This document shows positions 1 through 10,170 of a stretch of 45,233 nt of DNA, piece after piece. This DNA comes from Nemertoderma westbladi (Eukaryota; Xenacoelomorpha; Nemertodermatida; Nemertodermatidae), in assembly GCA_032718475.1 (NCBI GenBank), contig JAUCBJ010006309.1, positions 1-45,233 on the forward strand. Reading direction: 5' to 3'. Position numbers and translations under genes: made by a program. The notes under the pieces are model-generated. The model did not search any database. It was given only the letters and a program-made list of their open reading frames with translations, and had not been told where the DNA came from. Numbering within the stretch: position 1 is the stretch's first letter; each line of letters starts with the position of its first letter.

Positions 1-78
1 TAAATTGCTGTGATGAACGACCTTATTTATTTTGCAATTTTCCTTGGGGCCAATTTTTTGTTTGGCGGCTAAGTATAA

Positions 79-170
79 TTGCGGGGAAATTGTCCGAGGG
101 GAAATATTCCTGGGAGCAATTGTCCTGCGGCAGGCAATTGTCCGGGGGCAATTGTCCGGGTTGCCGATCT
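79..170 (-). repeat. CAATTG minisatellite array (unit A, right-hand arm)
   Basis: Degenerate tandem copies of a repeat of about 15 bp read as GGGGCAATTGTCC, inverted relative to the arrays at 4330 and 11211. The last complete units here are AATTGTCCGGGGGCAATTG. The matching left-hand array, if present, is outside the window. Confidence 0.6.
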
Positions 171-380
171 TCATCACGTCGTCCAGTGCACTGCAACATT
201 TCGGAAACGTCAATCCTCCATGCAAATGCTGGGACGGATCCAAAGCCCACTGGATAAACTTGAGAATAACTCTAACCCCCAGCCCCCCGAGCACACGCAT
301 CCCTTGTTGGGTGCTATACTAACATTTTTGTTATATATATATTTTTTTAATATTAATACATATTATTTTATTCACTATAG

Positions 381-425
381 ATACTACCACGGATAATTCT
401 GTATCAGCTACCACTACCCAAGCGG
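381..425 (+). CDS. Candidate mini-exon, type 3 (unit A)
   Basis: A 45-nt segment lies between a TTATTTTATTCACTATAG acceptor and a GTTAGT donor. Read in phase 1 (the first codon takes a G from the previous exon), it gives DTTTDNSVSATTTQA and leaves one G for the next exon. A TACTAAC branch-point-like element occurs about 65 nt upstream. What is seen: splice-like borders, a length divisible by three, and an open frame. What is inferred: a class 1-1 exon for a Thr/Ser-rich, probably O-glycosylated, extracellular repeat. No family is recognised. It could instead be a conserved stretch of a repeat with chance splice borders. Confidence 0.5.
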
Positions 426-1745
426 GTTAGTATACCATCTGTTATTGTTTTATGTTATACAATAAGAAACAAAATGTCGATTAGTGGGCAAATCTCCACT
501 CTATAGAGTTTGCACTATTCGCGCAATGTGGTGATGTATGGACATAACCTACTATAGATACGACCCGCCAAGCTGCTTTAGTGGGTCAGTTATTTCTCTT
601 AGATAAAACCCCTGAAACAATACGTCTAGTGCGTCGAAAGTACTTGTCCCTAACTAAAATTATGTCCTCTTTCAGATGAGACAAATAAAAATTTAATAGC
701 TCCAGTAGTTTTCGAGATATGAGGAGTACATGGCACCCATACCATATCAGCACTTTTCGGAATTGATAAAATTACTCAAAATACATCACCCTTCAAGACG
801 TTGGTATTGCCATTAACCCTTTCGGTACGGATTCTACATGAATGTTTAGCCCCCAGGACCTGAATAAATTTGAGCAAAACCAAATTTTTTAATTTGTTAA
901 ATAATAATGTCGTAATAAGTATAACTACATACTTTACATTTTCATCCCTATGGGTTTTCCTGGTCGCTGATTTCATTTCTGATGTCAGTTTTTACGACTG
1001 ACCAACTCTAAGATGTCTGTGTCTGTATGTATGTCTGTTTGTCTGTCAGTCTGTCAATAAATAAGGAAGCATACTATGTAATAAAAAAATTCGCCAGGGG
1101 GGTTTTCCAGGTCTCTGATTTCATTTCTGATGTCAGTTTTTAGGACTGACCAACTCTAGGCTATCTTTGTCTGTATGTATGTCTGTTTTTAGGACTGACC
1201 AACTCTAGGCTATCTTTGTCTGTATGTATTTCTGTTTGTCTGTCTGTCTGTCAAAAAATAATGAAGCATATTTTGGAATAAAAGCATTCGCCATGGGGGT
1301 TTTCCAGGTCGCTGATTTCATTTCTGATGGCAGTATCTACAACTGACCAACACTAGGATGTATGTACGTCTGTGTCTGTATATGAAAACTAACAGAAATG
1401 AAATCAACGCCACACAGGAAAACCTCTTGTGAACGTGCTTTATATATTACATGGTTTATTCCAATCTTGAACAGACAAACCGACAGACAAACGACAGAGA
1501 AACGACAAACCGAGAGACAAATAGACGTACATACAGTCACGCAGTCACGTGAGTCGAGCAGGCGTGAAAACTGGCATCATAAATGAAATCAACGAACAGG
1601 AAAACCTCTGTTGAAAGTAGTGCTATCAACATCAGAGGACATACGTCAGAAATTACCTTTCGACTAGTTGCGTGTTATACTAACATTTTTGTTATGTATA
1701 TTTTTAAATGCTTAATAGTAATACTTATTATTTTATTCATTATAG
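426..1745. other. Intron-like DNA of unit A with CTGT arrays
   Basis: No gene is seen here. From about 945 to 1330 there are three direct copies of a segment containing GGGTTTTCC, CTGATTTCATTTCTGATG and CTGTCTGT runs. From 1385 to 1610 there are two copies in reverse orientation (GAAATGAAATCAACG, AGGAAAACCTC, ACAGACAAACCGACAGAC). The region could therefore fold back on itself. The same arrangement, shorter, recurs at 7675-8265 and 12920-13510. Confidence 0.6.
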
Positions 1746-1802
1746 TTACTACATCTACCATGGATAATTCTGTATCGGATACCACTACCCATACCCAATC
1801 GG
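1746..1802 (+). CDS. Candidate mini-exon, type 2 (unit A)
   Basis: A 57-nt segment sits between TTATTCATTATAG and GTTAGTATT. In phase 1 it reads VTTSTMDNSVSDTTTHTQS, 19 residues of which eight are Thr and four Ser. It is a four-residue longer relative of types 1 and 3 that shares the MDNSV core. The shared upstream sequence (ATACTAACATTTTTGTTAT) shows that the flanking intron ends were duplicated along with the exon. Confidence 0.5.
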
Positions 1803-2200
1803 GTTAGTATTCCATCTTGTATTGTTTTATGTTATACAAAACTGCTCCTATCTGGTCAGCTCCACTACTTGAGATACATATCGTTCTAACCTTAGCTGTA
1901 TAATCAGTAATAATCAGCTTGAGGGATGTTTGCTGACATCAGAATGATGTATTGTGTTACTATGCAAACTGTCAGATTCTAGTCGGCATCGTTCTGGTAG
2001 AGGGATAACAGTTTGCACCAACTGTGAGTGTAGATCGATGGCCGGTCTTGCATTGCTTGAAATCTGCAAAAATGACTTAAAACTGGACACCAGTTGATTT
2101 TTACACAATATAGCTCAGGATTAATTTACCTTTAGACAAACTTATGCTAAGATTTTTGTTATATTTTTAAATTTTAAGTAGAAACTTTTATTCATTATAG

Positions 2201-2245
2201 ATACTACCATGGATAATTCTGTAGCGACTACCAATACCCATGCGG
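2201..2245 (+). CDS. Candidate mini-exon, type 1 (unit A, first)
   Basis: A 45-nt segment is bordered by TTATTCATTATAG and GTTAGT. In phase 1 it reads DTTMDNSVATTNTHA. The upstream branch-like element is TATGCTAAGATTTTTG rather than TACTAAC. It is identical in sequence to the copies at 4130, 8857 and 14101. Confidence 0.5.
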
Positions 2246-2371
2246 GTTAGTTTTATTCCAACTCGTATTGTTTTATGTTATATAACAAAATGAATGTTCA
2301 ACCAAAATGACGATTAGTGGGTTTCTTGTTAAAATAAATCGCCACTCTAGAGTTTGTACTTTTCGGGCAAT

Positions 2372-2858
2372 GTGGTCAGGCCCGTATGGTGATCATAATA
2401 TCTGGGGGGGCAGAGGCCAAATCTGGGGGGGCAAACCCATAACTGGGATTAGGGGAGCATACAAAAAAGTGAGAGTTAATTTAGTACATAAAGTAAAATC
2501 AATATTGTTGAATGATAGGGGTGTGGGGCGAGCCACGAAGTTGGCGGAGCCTTGGCGAATTGACACTGTTAAGGAGAATGTCAATAGAGGCAAATAGTTT
2601 TTGACGTAACTATTTTGACATTAAATAACTTTGTCAGATTTAAAGCTGTCGAATTGAAAATTTGTAGGCATAAATATGTCCAAAACTTGACATTATTTAG
2701 CGACTTTTCACCCCAACAGTTCAACAGTCTCCCGCTAGATGGCTACATATCTATACATTAAATGTCCTCCCATTTCTTTGCTTTTAATCCGTTCAACCTG
2801 AAACTTGACAGAATTGTACTCGACCATTAGCTGTGTCATTTAAACTTTTTCTGAGGTC
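2372..2858. other. Block unique to unit A, nothing recognised
   Basis: Replaces the DNA found after TTTTCGGGCAATGTGG in units B and C. It has two CTGGGGGGGC stretches at 2401-2432 and short open frames without a recognisable product. Its position next to the TTAA hairpin element suggests that a larger rearranged or inserted segment replaced the B-type sequence. Confidence 0.4.
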
Positions 2859-3855
2859 TTAACCCTTCGTTTCTCAAACAGATGATTCCTTTGAGGTCAA
2901 TTTTGACCTCAGGTAAATGAGAGGGTTGGGGTGGTCCAAAAAAAACGTGTTGTCGAATTTAAACTCAGTTTGCACATCAGAAGTCATAAAATGAGCCCAA
3001 ACTTCGATAGATACCAAAATTTTGATTTGGGGATGACAGGAAATATTCCCAGAGGTACATGGCCAGTTCCCGCCCTTGGCGCAAGTGAGTCATATTCCCA
3101 ATTTTTGTGATGATCAACTTCTATTATTCCTACTGCATTGATATTTATGCTCAATAGAACCGCAATGACAGATTTAGATCGTGTAGACACCTTCAATACA
3201 AGCATAGAGCGAATAGTTTTTGAGATATTGCAGATATTCTGAAGTCCGGCACAAATCAAAATTAGCGCCTTGATGCGATATTGACAAATACCGGACAAAT
3301 ATCTTAAAACCTATTCGCTCTATGCTTGTTTTGAAGGTGTCTACAACAACTAAATCGGTCATTGCGGTTCTAAATGAGCATAATATCAATGCAGTAGGAA
3401 TACTAGAAGTTGATCATCACAAAAATGGGGAATATGACTCACTTGTGCCAAGGGCGGGAACTGGCCATGTGCCTGTGGGAATATTTTCTGTCATCCCCAA
3501 ATCCAAATTTTGGTATCTACAGTACATATCTAAGTTTGGGCCCATTTGATGACATCTGATTTGCGAACTGAGTTGAAATTCAAAAAAAGTTCCTTGTTGA
3601 TATTGATAATGGTACAGGTACAAAACACGATGTGGTGAAATTTGACCTCAATGTCAATATGTGTAGGCCCCTATAAATTGTAAAATTGAATAGACCCCCT
3701 TGCAGATTTTTACATTTTTGTTTTTCTAATTGAGAAGTACTATAAAATAATAAATGTCACAAAATTTCGAGATAAAATATCAATGTGTGATAAAATTGTG
3801 TAAGTTTAAATCTTCGATGGGTCAAAAATGACCACAAAGAGAGCACAAGGGTTAA
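2859..3855. mobile_element. TTAA-flanked hairpin element, piggyBac-like (997 bp)
   Basis: Both ends carry TTAA followed or preceded by CCCTT/AAGGG: left TTAACCCTTCGTTTCTC, right (reverse complement) TTAACCCTTGTGCTCTC. Each end also has a GGTCA...TGACC palindrome. Inside are two arms of about 280 bp in inverted orientation (about 2953-3233 and 3305-3590) with a loop of about 70 bp; the arms look close to 90% identical by eye. No transposase is encoded. TTAA sites with CCCT-type termini are characteristic of the piggyBac superfamily, so this is most simply a non-autonomous member; assignment rests on the ends alone. Confidence 0.6.
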
Positions 3856-4129
3856 ATCGACTGCAGTTCTTAAGCCTGCCTCTAGCCTCTAGTCGGCATC
3901 TTTCTGGTAGAGGAATTACGGTTTGCACCACCTGAGTGTAGATCGATGCCCGGTCTTCTTCAACCGTTGCGTTGCCTGAAATCTGCAAAAATGACTTAAA
4001 ACTGGACACCAGTTGATTTTTACACAATATAGCTCAGGATTAAATTACCTTTAGACAAACTAATGACAAGTTATGCTAAGATTTTTGTTATATTTTTAAA
4101 TTTTAAGTAGAAACTTTTATTCATTATAG

Positions 4130-4174
4130 ATACTACCATGGATAATTCTGTAGCGACTACCAATACCCATGCGG
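4130..4174 (+). CDS. Candidate mini-exon, type 1 (unit A, second)
   Basis: The sequence and splice-like borders are identical to the copy at 2201-2245. It lies downstream of the TTAA hairpin element and upstream of the CAATTG array. The module therefore occurs twice within one unit, which points to local module duplication before the 5.25-kb duplication. Confidence 0.5.
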
Positions 4175-4329
4175 GTTAGTTTTATTCCAACTCGTATTGT
4201 TTTATGTTATATAACAAAATGAATGTTCAACCAAAATGACGATTAGTGGGTTTCTTGTTAAAAAAAAATCACCAATCTAGAGTTTGTACTTTTCGCGCAA
4301 GGTGGTGATGTGTGAACATTTTTATGGAA

Positions 4330-4556
4330 CTAGGACAATTGTCCCCCGGACAATTGCCCCCCGAACCATACCCCACGGACCATTGCCCCCGGACCATTGC
4401 CGCCGGACCATTGCCCCCGGACAATTGCCTCCCAAGGACAATTGGCCCCCGGACATTTTACCCCCAGACAATTGCCCTCCGGACAATTTCACCCGACAAT
4501 TGCCCCTCCGGACAATGGCCCCTGGATATTTGCTCCCCGGTCAATTATCCCCAATA
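4330..4556 (+). repeat. CAATTG minisatellite array (left arm of foldback-like element, A/B)
   Basis: About 14 units of a 15-17 bp repeat, GGACAATTGCCCCC with variants such as GGACCATTGCCCCC. It is followed by AT-rich DNA and, after the LINE-A insertion and another 365 bp of AT-rich DNA, by the same repeat inverted at 6814-6896. Inverted terminal arrays of short tandem repeats resemble foldback-type elements; the identification is inference. Confidence 0.65.
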
Positions 4557-4651
4557 TTTTATTTAATGAATATATTTTTAATTATTAATTTTTTTTAAAT
4601 AATTATAAATATTTATTAATTTAATTATTTTAACTATTAATTTTTAATTCT

Positions 4652-5311
4652 GAAGCAATTACAACTGCTCACATACAGCAACAATCAAGACTTACCTGGC
4701 AAACTGTAAATGAGGTATCTGGTCGGAAAAGTTGTGCAAAGGGGCGCCTCAAAGCCGATAGTCCTGAAGAACGTGTTGGGAAGTGGAAAAATCACTTCAG
4801 CAAATTGCTTGGGCAGCCACCAAACATCGAGGTCAGCCCTACAAGGAAAATATATGACAAGACACTACCTATAGAAACAGGGGACTTCACAACTGCCGAA
4901 CTCCAAAGAAGCATTAAAAGCATGTCCAATAATAAAGCGAGTGGATTAGATGAAATCCCAGCGGAGGTATGGAAAACCGGAGTGCTAAACAGACCATTAT
5001 TGAATGTTTGCAACCGGATGTTAAAAGGGGAAAAGCCACCACCAATTTGGACTAAAGGTCAACTAAAGCCTCTCCCCAAGAAAGGAGACCTCGGCATACC
5101 AACAAAATATCGTGGGATCTGTCTGCTTGTGGTAGCTGCCAAAATATACAATAAAATGATTCTATATAGGATTAGGCCTCACATAGAGAAACTACTGCGT
5201 AAGAGCCAAAACGGATTTCGACCAAGTAGATCAACAATAGCTCAGATACTTGCACTACGGAGACTGATTGAAGAAACTCCCAAAGAATCTCAAAATATCT
5301 CCCAAAAATGA
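4652..5311 (+). pseudogene. LINE-A ORF2, N-terminal part of reverse transcriptase
   Basis: An open frame from the truncation point runs through TWQTVNEVSG and WKNHFSKLLGQ into RT block 0-2: SGLDEIPAEVWK, KPLPKKGD, YRGICLLVVAAKIYNKMIL and QNGFRPSRST. The frame ends at a TGA (5309-5311) shortly after ALRRLIEE, within KESQNISQK, just before the catalytic aspartate block that continues in the next frame. An 11-bp direct repeat (CAAAGAATCTC) flanks the break, suggesting a short local duplication of about 40 bp caused the frameshift. There is no native start codon; the element is 5' truncated. Confidence 0.75.
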
Positions 5312-6417
5312 ATCTAATGTCAAAGAATCTCCCCGCTGTCATGACTTTTGTGGACTTCGAGAAGGCATTCGACTCCATCCATAGAGGTAAAATGCTTGAA
5401 ATCCTAAGAGCTTATGGAATACCAGAAGTAATTGTTGCTGGCATTGGATTGTTATATTGTGACACAGAAGCGCAGGTACTCTCACCAGATGGTGAAACTG
5501 AGTTTTTCTCAATCCTGGCTGGCGTACTGCAAGGTGACACATTAGCACCATTACTATTTGTAATTGTGCTGGATTACGCAATGAGGACGGCCACAAAGGG
5601 TGAAGACCTGGGATTCACACTTCAAGAACACAGAAGTAGTAGATATCCGGCAACTACAGTCACAGACACCGACTTTGCGGATGACATCGTCCTGCTCTCT
5701 AATACCCTAGCAGATGCACAGCTTCTACTAAATAAAGTGGAGAGGGCTGCTAAGGAAGTTGGATTGCATATAAATGCTATAAAGACCGAATTCATGACCT
5801 TTAATGTTGATGGAAACTTGACAACCATTGATAATAATCAACTAAGGAAGGTCGATGACTTCCAGTACCTTGGATCATGGATAGAGAGTAGCAAAAAGGA
5901 CATAGAAGTTAGGAAAGCAAAGGCTTGGGTAGCTCTATCAAAAATGGATACCATCTGGAAATCAGATCTCTCCAGGCACCTGAAGACTAAGTTCTTTCGA
6001 GCAACAGTGGAAAGTGTATTTTTATATGGGGGTGAGACCTGGACACTGACTAAATCACTTGAACAACGAATTGATGGTTGCTACACAAGACTACTAAGGG
6101 CAGCCCTAAACATGAGCTGGAGACAACACATGACAAACGCCGAGCTTTATGGTACAATACCACCTGTATCAACCACCCTCCGTGAACGCAGATTAAGATT
6201 CAGTGGGCACTGCTGGCGAAGTAAAGACGAGGTCATACCAGATCTACTTTTCTGGCAACCAACTCATGGAAAGCGTAGTCGTGGACGACCGGCCATAACA
6301 TATATAGATCAACTTGAAAGGGATACTGAACTTAGGAGAAACGAAATTGCGACAACTATGGAGAATCGGGAAGCCTGGAAGGATCTCATTTCCACTGTCC
6401 GAGTTCGCTCTACCTAG
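5308..6417 (+). CDS. LINE-A reverse transcriptase, catalytic and C-terminal part (369 aa)
   Basis: RNA-dependent DNA polymerase segment of a non-LTR retrotransposon. Visible blocks are FVDFEKAFDS (residues 14-23, first catalytic Asp), AGVLQGDTLAPLLF (71-84), the FADD box (123-126, the other two catalytic Asps), NAIKTEFMTF (156-165), YLGSWIE (187-193), the thumb/connection with LYGGETWTLT (239-248), and the C-terminal RLRFSGHCWR (295-304) and GKRSRGRP (321-328) region typical of RTE-like proteins. All catalytic aspartates are present. It is nevertheless inactive as it stands, because the upstream half is in another frame and the endonuclease is lost. The stop codon is the first TAG of the element's (TAG)n tail, so the 3' UTR is essentially absent. 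Confidence 0.8.
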   Translation: MNLMSKNLPAVMTFVDFEKAFDSIHRGKMLEILRAYGIPEVIVAGIGLLYCDTEAQVLSPDGETEFFSILAGVLQGDTLAPLLFVIVLDYAMRTATKGEDLGFTLQEHRSSRYPATTVTDTDFADDIVLLSNTLADAQLLLNKVERAAKEVGLHINAIKTEFMTFNVDGNLTTIDNNQLRKVDDFQYLGSWIESSKKDIEVRKAKAWVALSKMDTIWKSDLSRHLKTKFFRATVESVFLYGGETWTLTKSLEQRIDGCYTRLLRAALNMSWRQHMTNAELYGTIPPVSTTLRERRLRFSGHCWRSKDEVIPDLLFWQPTHGKRSRGRPAITYIDQLERDTELRRNEIATTMENREAWKDLISTVRVRST

Positions 6418-6813
6418 TAGTAGTAGTAAACACTTCTAAACTATAATTTTTTTGATTTTCTCGAAAAATCCAAGATTTTTTCTCTAACAATTTAATTTAA
6501 TCACCATTTCTAAACTTTTAATTTTATGTGTTTTTCAAAGTATGCACGATTTAAATTTGATTGTCTTTATGCTAGCTATAGTTTTTTATGACATAATTTA
6601 TTTTTATTGTAATTAATTACTTCAATTGGAAAATATCGAAATTATTGAGCACATAAATAAGCAAACATTGATGTTTTATTAAATATAAATCGGACTTAGC
6701 TATATAAAATTATTGTTTAATGTTGTAAGGAAGACTAAATTGCTGTGATGAACGACCTTATTTATTTTGCAATTTTCCTTGGGGCCAATTTTTTGTTTGG
6801 CGGCTAAGTATAA

Positions 6814-6896
6814 TTGCGGGGAAATTGTCCGAGGGGAAATATTCCTGGGAGCAATTGTCCTGCCGCAGGCAATTGTCCGGGGGCAATTGTCCGGGT
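6814..6896 (-). repeat. CAATTG minisatellite array (right arm, A/B)
   Basis: An inverted counterpart of 4330-4556, with five or six degenerate units (AATTGTCC... GGGGGCAATTGTCCGGG). It is directly followed by the conserved segment TTGCCGATCTTCATCACG that begins the common part of each unit. Confidence 0.6.
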
Positions 6897-7114
6897 TGCC
6901 GATCTTCATCACGTCGTCCAGTGCACTGCAACATTTCGGAAACGTCAATCCTCCATGCAAATGCTGGGACGGATCCAAAGCCCACTGGATAAACTTGAGA
7001 ATAACTCTAACCCCCAGCCCCCCGAGCACACGCATCCCTTGTTGGGTGCTATACTAACATTTTTGTTATATATATTTTTTTAAATATTAATACATATTAT
7101 TTTATTCACTATAG

Positions 7115-7159
7115 ATACTACCACGGATAATTCTGTATCAGCTACCACTACCCAAGCGG
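7115..7159 (+). CDS. Candidate mini-exon, type 3 (unit B)
   Basis: Identical to 381-425, with the same TTCACTATAG acceptor and GTTAGTATA donor. The surrounding intron differs from unit A by small indels in the TATATA run before the exon. Confidence 0.5.
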
Positions 7160-8398
7160 GTTAGTATACCATCTGTTATTGTTTTATGTTATACAATAAG
7201 AAACAAAATGTCGATTAGTGGGCAAATCTCCACTCTATAGAGTTTGCACTATTCGCGCAATGTGTTGATGTATAGACATAACCTACTATAGATACGACCC
7301 GCCAAGCTGCTTTAGTGGGTCAGTTATTTCTCTTAGATAAAACCCCTGAAACAATACGTCTAGTGCGTCGAAAGTACTTGTCCCTAACTAAAATTATGTC
7401 CTCTTTCAGATGAGACAAATAAAAATTGAATAGCTCCAGTAGTTTTCGAGATATGAGGAGTAGATGGCACCCATACCATATCAGCACTTTTCGGAATTGA
7501 TAAAATTACTCAAAATACATCACCCTTCAAGACGTTGGTATTGATTGCCATTAACCCTTTCGGTACGGATTCTACATTAATGTTTAGCCCCCAGGACCTG
7601 AATAAATTTGAGCAAAACCAAATTTGTTAAATAATAATGTCGTAATAAGTATAACTACATACTTTACATTTTCATCCCTATGGGTTTTCCTGGTCGCTGA
7701 TTTCATTTCTGATGTCAGTTTTTACGACTGACCAACTCTAAGATGGCTGTGTCTGTATGTATGTCTGTTTGTCTGTCAGTATGTAATAAAAAAATTCGCC
7801 AGGGGGGTTTTCCAGGTCTCTGATTTCATTTCTGATGTCAGTTTTTAGGACTGACCAACTCTAGGCTATCTTTGTCTGTATGTATGTCTGTTTGTCTGTC
7901 TGTCAAAAAATAATGAAGCATATTTTGTAATAAAGCATTCGCCATGGGGGTTTTCCAGGTCGCTGATTTCATTTCTAATGGCAGTATCTACAACTGACCA
8001 ACACTAGGATGTATGTGTCTGTGTCTGTATGTGAAAACTGACAACAGAAATGAAATCAACGCCGCACAGGAAAACCTCTTGTGAAAGTGCTTTATATATC
8101 ACATTGTTTATTCCAATCTTGAACAGACAAACCGACAGACAAACGACAGAGAAACGACAAACCGAGAGACAAATAGATGTACATACAGTCACGCAGTCAC
8201 GTGAGTCGAGCAGGCGTGAAAACTGGCATCAGAAATGAAATCAACGAAAAGGAAAACCTCTGTTGAAAGTAGTGCTATCAACATCAGAGGACATACGTCA
8301 GAAATTACCTTTCGACTAGTTGCGTGTTATACTAACATTTTTGTTATTGTATATTTTTAAATGTTTAATAGTAATACTTATTATTTTATTCATTATAG

Positions 8399-8455
8399 TT
8401 ACTACGTCTACCATGGATAATTCTGTATCGGATACCACTACCCATACCCAATCGG
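8399..8455 (+). CDS. Candidate mini-exon, type 2 (unit B, first)
   Basis: Same as 1746-1802 except ACA to ACG in the third codon, a synonymous Thr change. Acceptor and donor are intact. Confidence 0.5.
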
Positions 8456-8856
8456 GTTAGTATTCCATCTCGTATTGTTTTATGTTATACAAAACTGCTC
8501 CTATCTGGTCAGCTCCACTTATACTTGAGATACATATCGTTCTAACCTTAGCTGTATAATCAGTAATAATCAGCTTGAGGGATGTTTGCTGACATCAGAA
8601 TGATGTATTGTGTTACTATGCAAACTGTCAGATTCTAGTCAGCATCGTTCTGGTAGAGGGATAACAGTTTGCACCAACTGTGAGTGTAGATCGATGGCCG
8701 GTCTTGCATTGCTTGAAATCTGCAAAAATGACTTAAAACTGGACACCAGTTGATTTTTACACAATATAGCTCAGGATTAATTTACCTTTAGACAAACTTA
8801 TGCTAAGATTTTTGTTATATTTTTAAATTTTAAGTAGAAACTTTTATTCATTATAG

Positions 8857-8901
8857 ATACTACCATGGATAATTCTGTAGCGACTACCAATACCCATGCG
8901 G
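8857..8901 (+). CDS. Candidate mini-exon, type 1 (unit B, first)
   Basis: Identical to 2201-2245 with intact splice-like borders. The 196-bp MITE begins about 150 bp downstream in the following intron. Confidence 0.5.
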
Positions 8902-9048
8902 GTTAGTTTTATTCCAACTCGTATTGTTTTATGTTATATAACAAAATGAATGTACAACCAAAATGACGATTAGTGGGATTCTTGTTAAAATAAATCGCCA
9001 CTCTAGAGTTTGTACTTTTCGGGCAATGTGGTGATGTATGAACTTTTC

Positions 9049-9244
9049 TATAAGGGTTTACTGCAACGCTGAATCGAATAGAGCCACTTTCAGAGCCACA
9101 AAACGTTGTGGTATGCGAGTTTTCATCAATAATTTAACAATAATTTTCAATTTTGGTTTTCGGTATGTCAATAGAGGCACCCTATTTATTGTTTAATGTT
9201 TTGAGTGTTTCCTATTCGATTCAACATCTCAGTAAACCCTTATA
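9049..9244. mobile_element. 196-bp MITE, copy 1
   Basis: The terminal inverted repeats begin TATAAGGGTTTACTG and end with its complement, followed inward by a second inverted stretch (TGAATCGAATAG). There is no coding capacity. The flanking TA at both ends would fit a TA target site, but that is inference. It lies in the intron after a type 1 mini-exon. Confidence 0.6.
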
Positions 9245-10113
9245 AAAATGACCAAATACGAAAATATTAAATTTTAACTTGATTTTCACAATTTACAAAT
9301 TTAGTGTGCCACGCCCACTTTTCTAGGTACCAAAAATGCCACATCATCGGTCAATTTAAATGTGTTAAATTTTCTGCCATTCTATTAAGCCTGCCAGAAA
9401 ACTCCCTCAAACAATGTTAAAATAAAATATTATACATTTTACTGCGAAATATAAAATGAAAATATTTATGTGCCGCAATAATATGGTGCCCCAAAAATAT
9501 CATAGCAGAACATTTTCATGTTTTGGTACCAGTAGTACTCCCTGATTCTCTTAAAACCCGCATAAAACCATTAAACGAAATTGCTAAAATTGCTAAAATA
9601 AACATTTTGCAATTTGCTTCTCGCAAATTGACACCCTGTGCTTTTCATGAAAATCGATATATATGGTTTGTGAAATTTTTAGGTTTTTGGGTTTTATAAT
9701 TTTCCATGATAGATTTTCCAGATAAATCCCCAATTTTGTAAAATTTTACCTTATCTTTAAGAAATTATATTGGGTGGACCGTTGTCTGTTGACTGTTGTC
9801 TGTCTGTTGACTGTTCTAAGCTAATGAGAGTTGTCAATATCCCTGGAATGCAATTGGCCAAGAACTGTTCATGTAATTAATTGACTTGACCCTTCATGAT
9901 GGCATGGGACATATAAAACACACTTCGGTTCAGCAGAGATTTGACATTATCATTCGAAAAATCAGGAAACCGAGAATGATAATGGCAAAATATTGCAGGT
10001 TACAATGTATGGCAATTAAATAACCTTTCGACTACTTGTGTGTTATACTAACATTTTTGTTATGTATATTTTTAAATGCTTAATAGTAATACTTATTATT
10101 TTATTCATTATAG
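9245..10113. other. Intron-like DNA of unit B before second type 2 exon
   Basis: AT-rich, with no gene. It contains TGTCTGTTGACTGT repeats (9781-9820). At 9943-10022 there is a short segment whose plus-strand frame reads VQQRFDIIIR...IRKPRMIM..KYCR; it is repeated in unit C (15160-15255) and, more diverged, at 19826-19920. The frame stays open in all three, but flanking splice signals do not give a clean exon. Confidence 0.4.
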
Positions 10114-10170
10114 TTACTACGACTACCATGGATAATTCTGTATCGGATACCACTACCCATACCCAATCGG
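10114..10170 (+). CDS. Candidate mini-exon, type 2 (unit B, second)
   Basis: A variant with ACG ACT in place of ACA TCT, giving VTTTTMDNSV: one synonymous and one Ser-to-Thr change, so the Thr/Ser character is kept. Its upstream intron contains the conserved segment reading QQRFDIIIR (9943-10022). Confidence 0.5.

Larger units (their letters stand above)
1..6426. repeat. Tandem segmental duplication, unit A (partial)
   Basis: Bases 1 to about 2371 align with 6736-9030 and with 11989-14270, with mostly single-base changes and small indels. Bases 3880-4250 and 4260-4651 align with 10360-10740 and 11147-11626. Unit A differs from B by having 2372-3880 (including the TTAA hairpin element) in place of the matching part of B, and by carrying LINE-A. 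Its left edge lies outside the window. Confidence 0.85.
4652..6426 (+). mobile_element. LINE-A: RTE-like non-LTR retrotransposon, 5' truncated
   Basis: The insertion is present between units A and B but absent from the paralogous position between B and C, where TTTTTAATTCT (ending 11626) is followed by 52 bp of other sequence before TAAACACTTC. It starts abruptly at 4652 with the linker before the reverse transcriptase, so the endonuclease is missing. It ends in a short (TAG)n tail at 6415-6426. No clear target-site duplication is visible. The RT and C-terminal motifs (FADDIVLLS, YLGSWIES, RLRFSGHCWR) resemble RTE-clade proteins; the clade call is by pattern, not by phylogeny. Confidence 0.8.

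Noticed and set aside
32-396. Plus- and minus-strand frames over the start of each unit (NPPCKCWDGS..., RVILKFIQWALDPSQ...)
   Set aside because: Identical in all three units because the duplication is recent. They run into the CAATTG array and an intron-like TATATA run. No border or family supports coding.
1337-1586. Open frames over the CTGT region (both strands)
   Set aside because: They are translations of simple CTGT/ACAG repeats, change with repeat number between units, and have no splice or start context.
1914-2108. Minus-strand frame LVQTVIPLPERCRLE, seen also at 3806 and 13814
   Set aside because: It has a TTTTTGCAG-like border, but variants at 3806 and 10370 change length and frame, and it lies opposite to the mini-exons. 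More likely a conserved intron segment.
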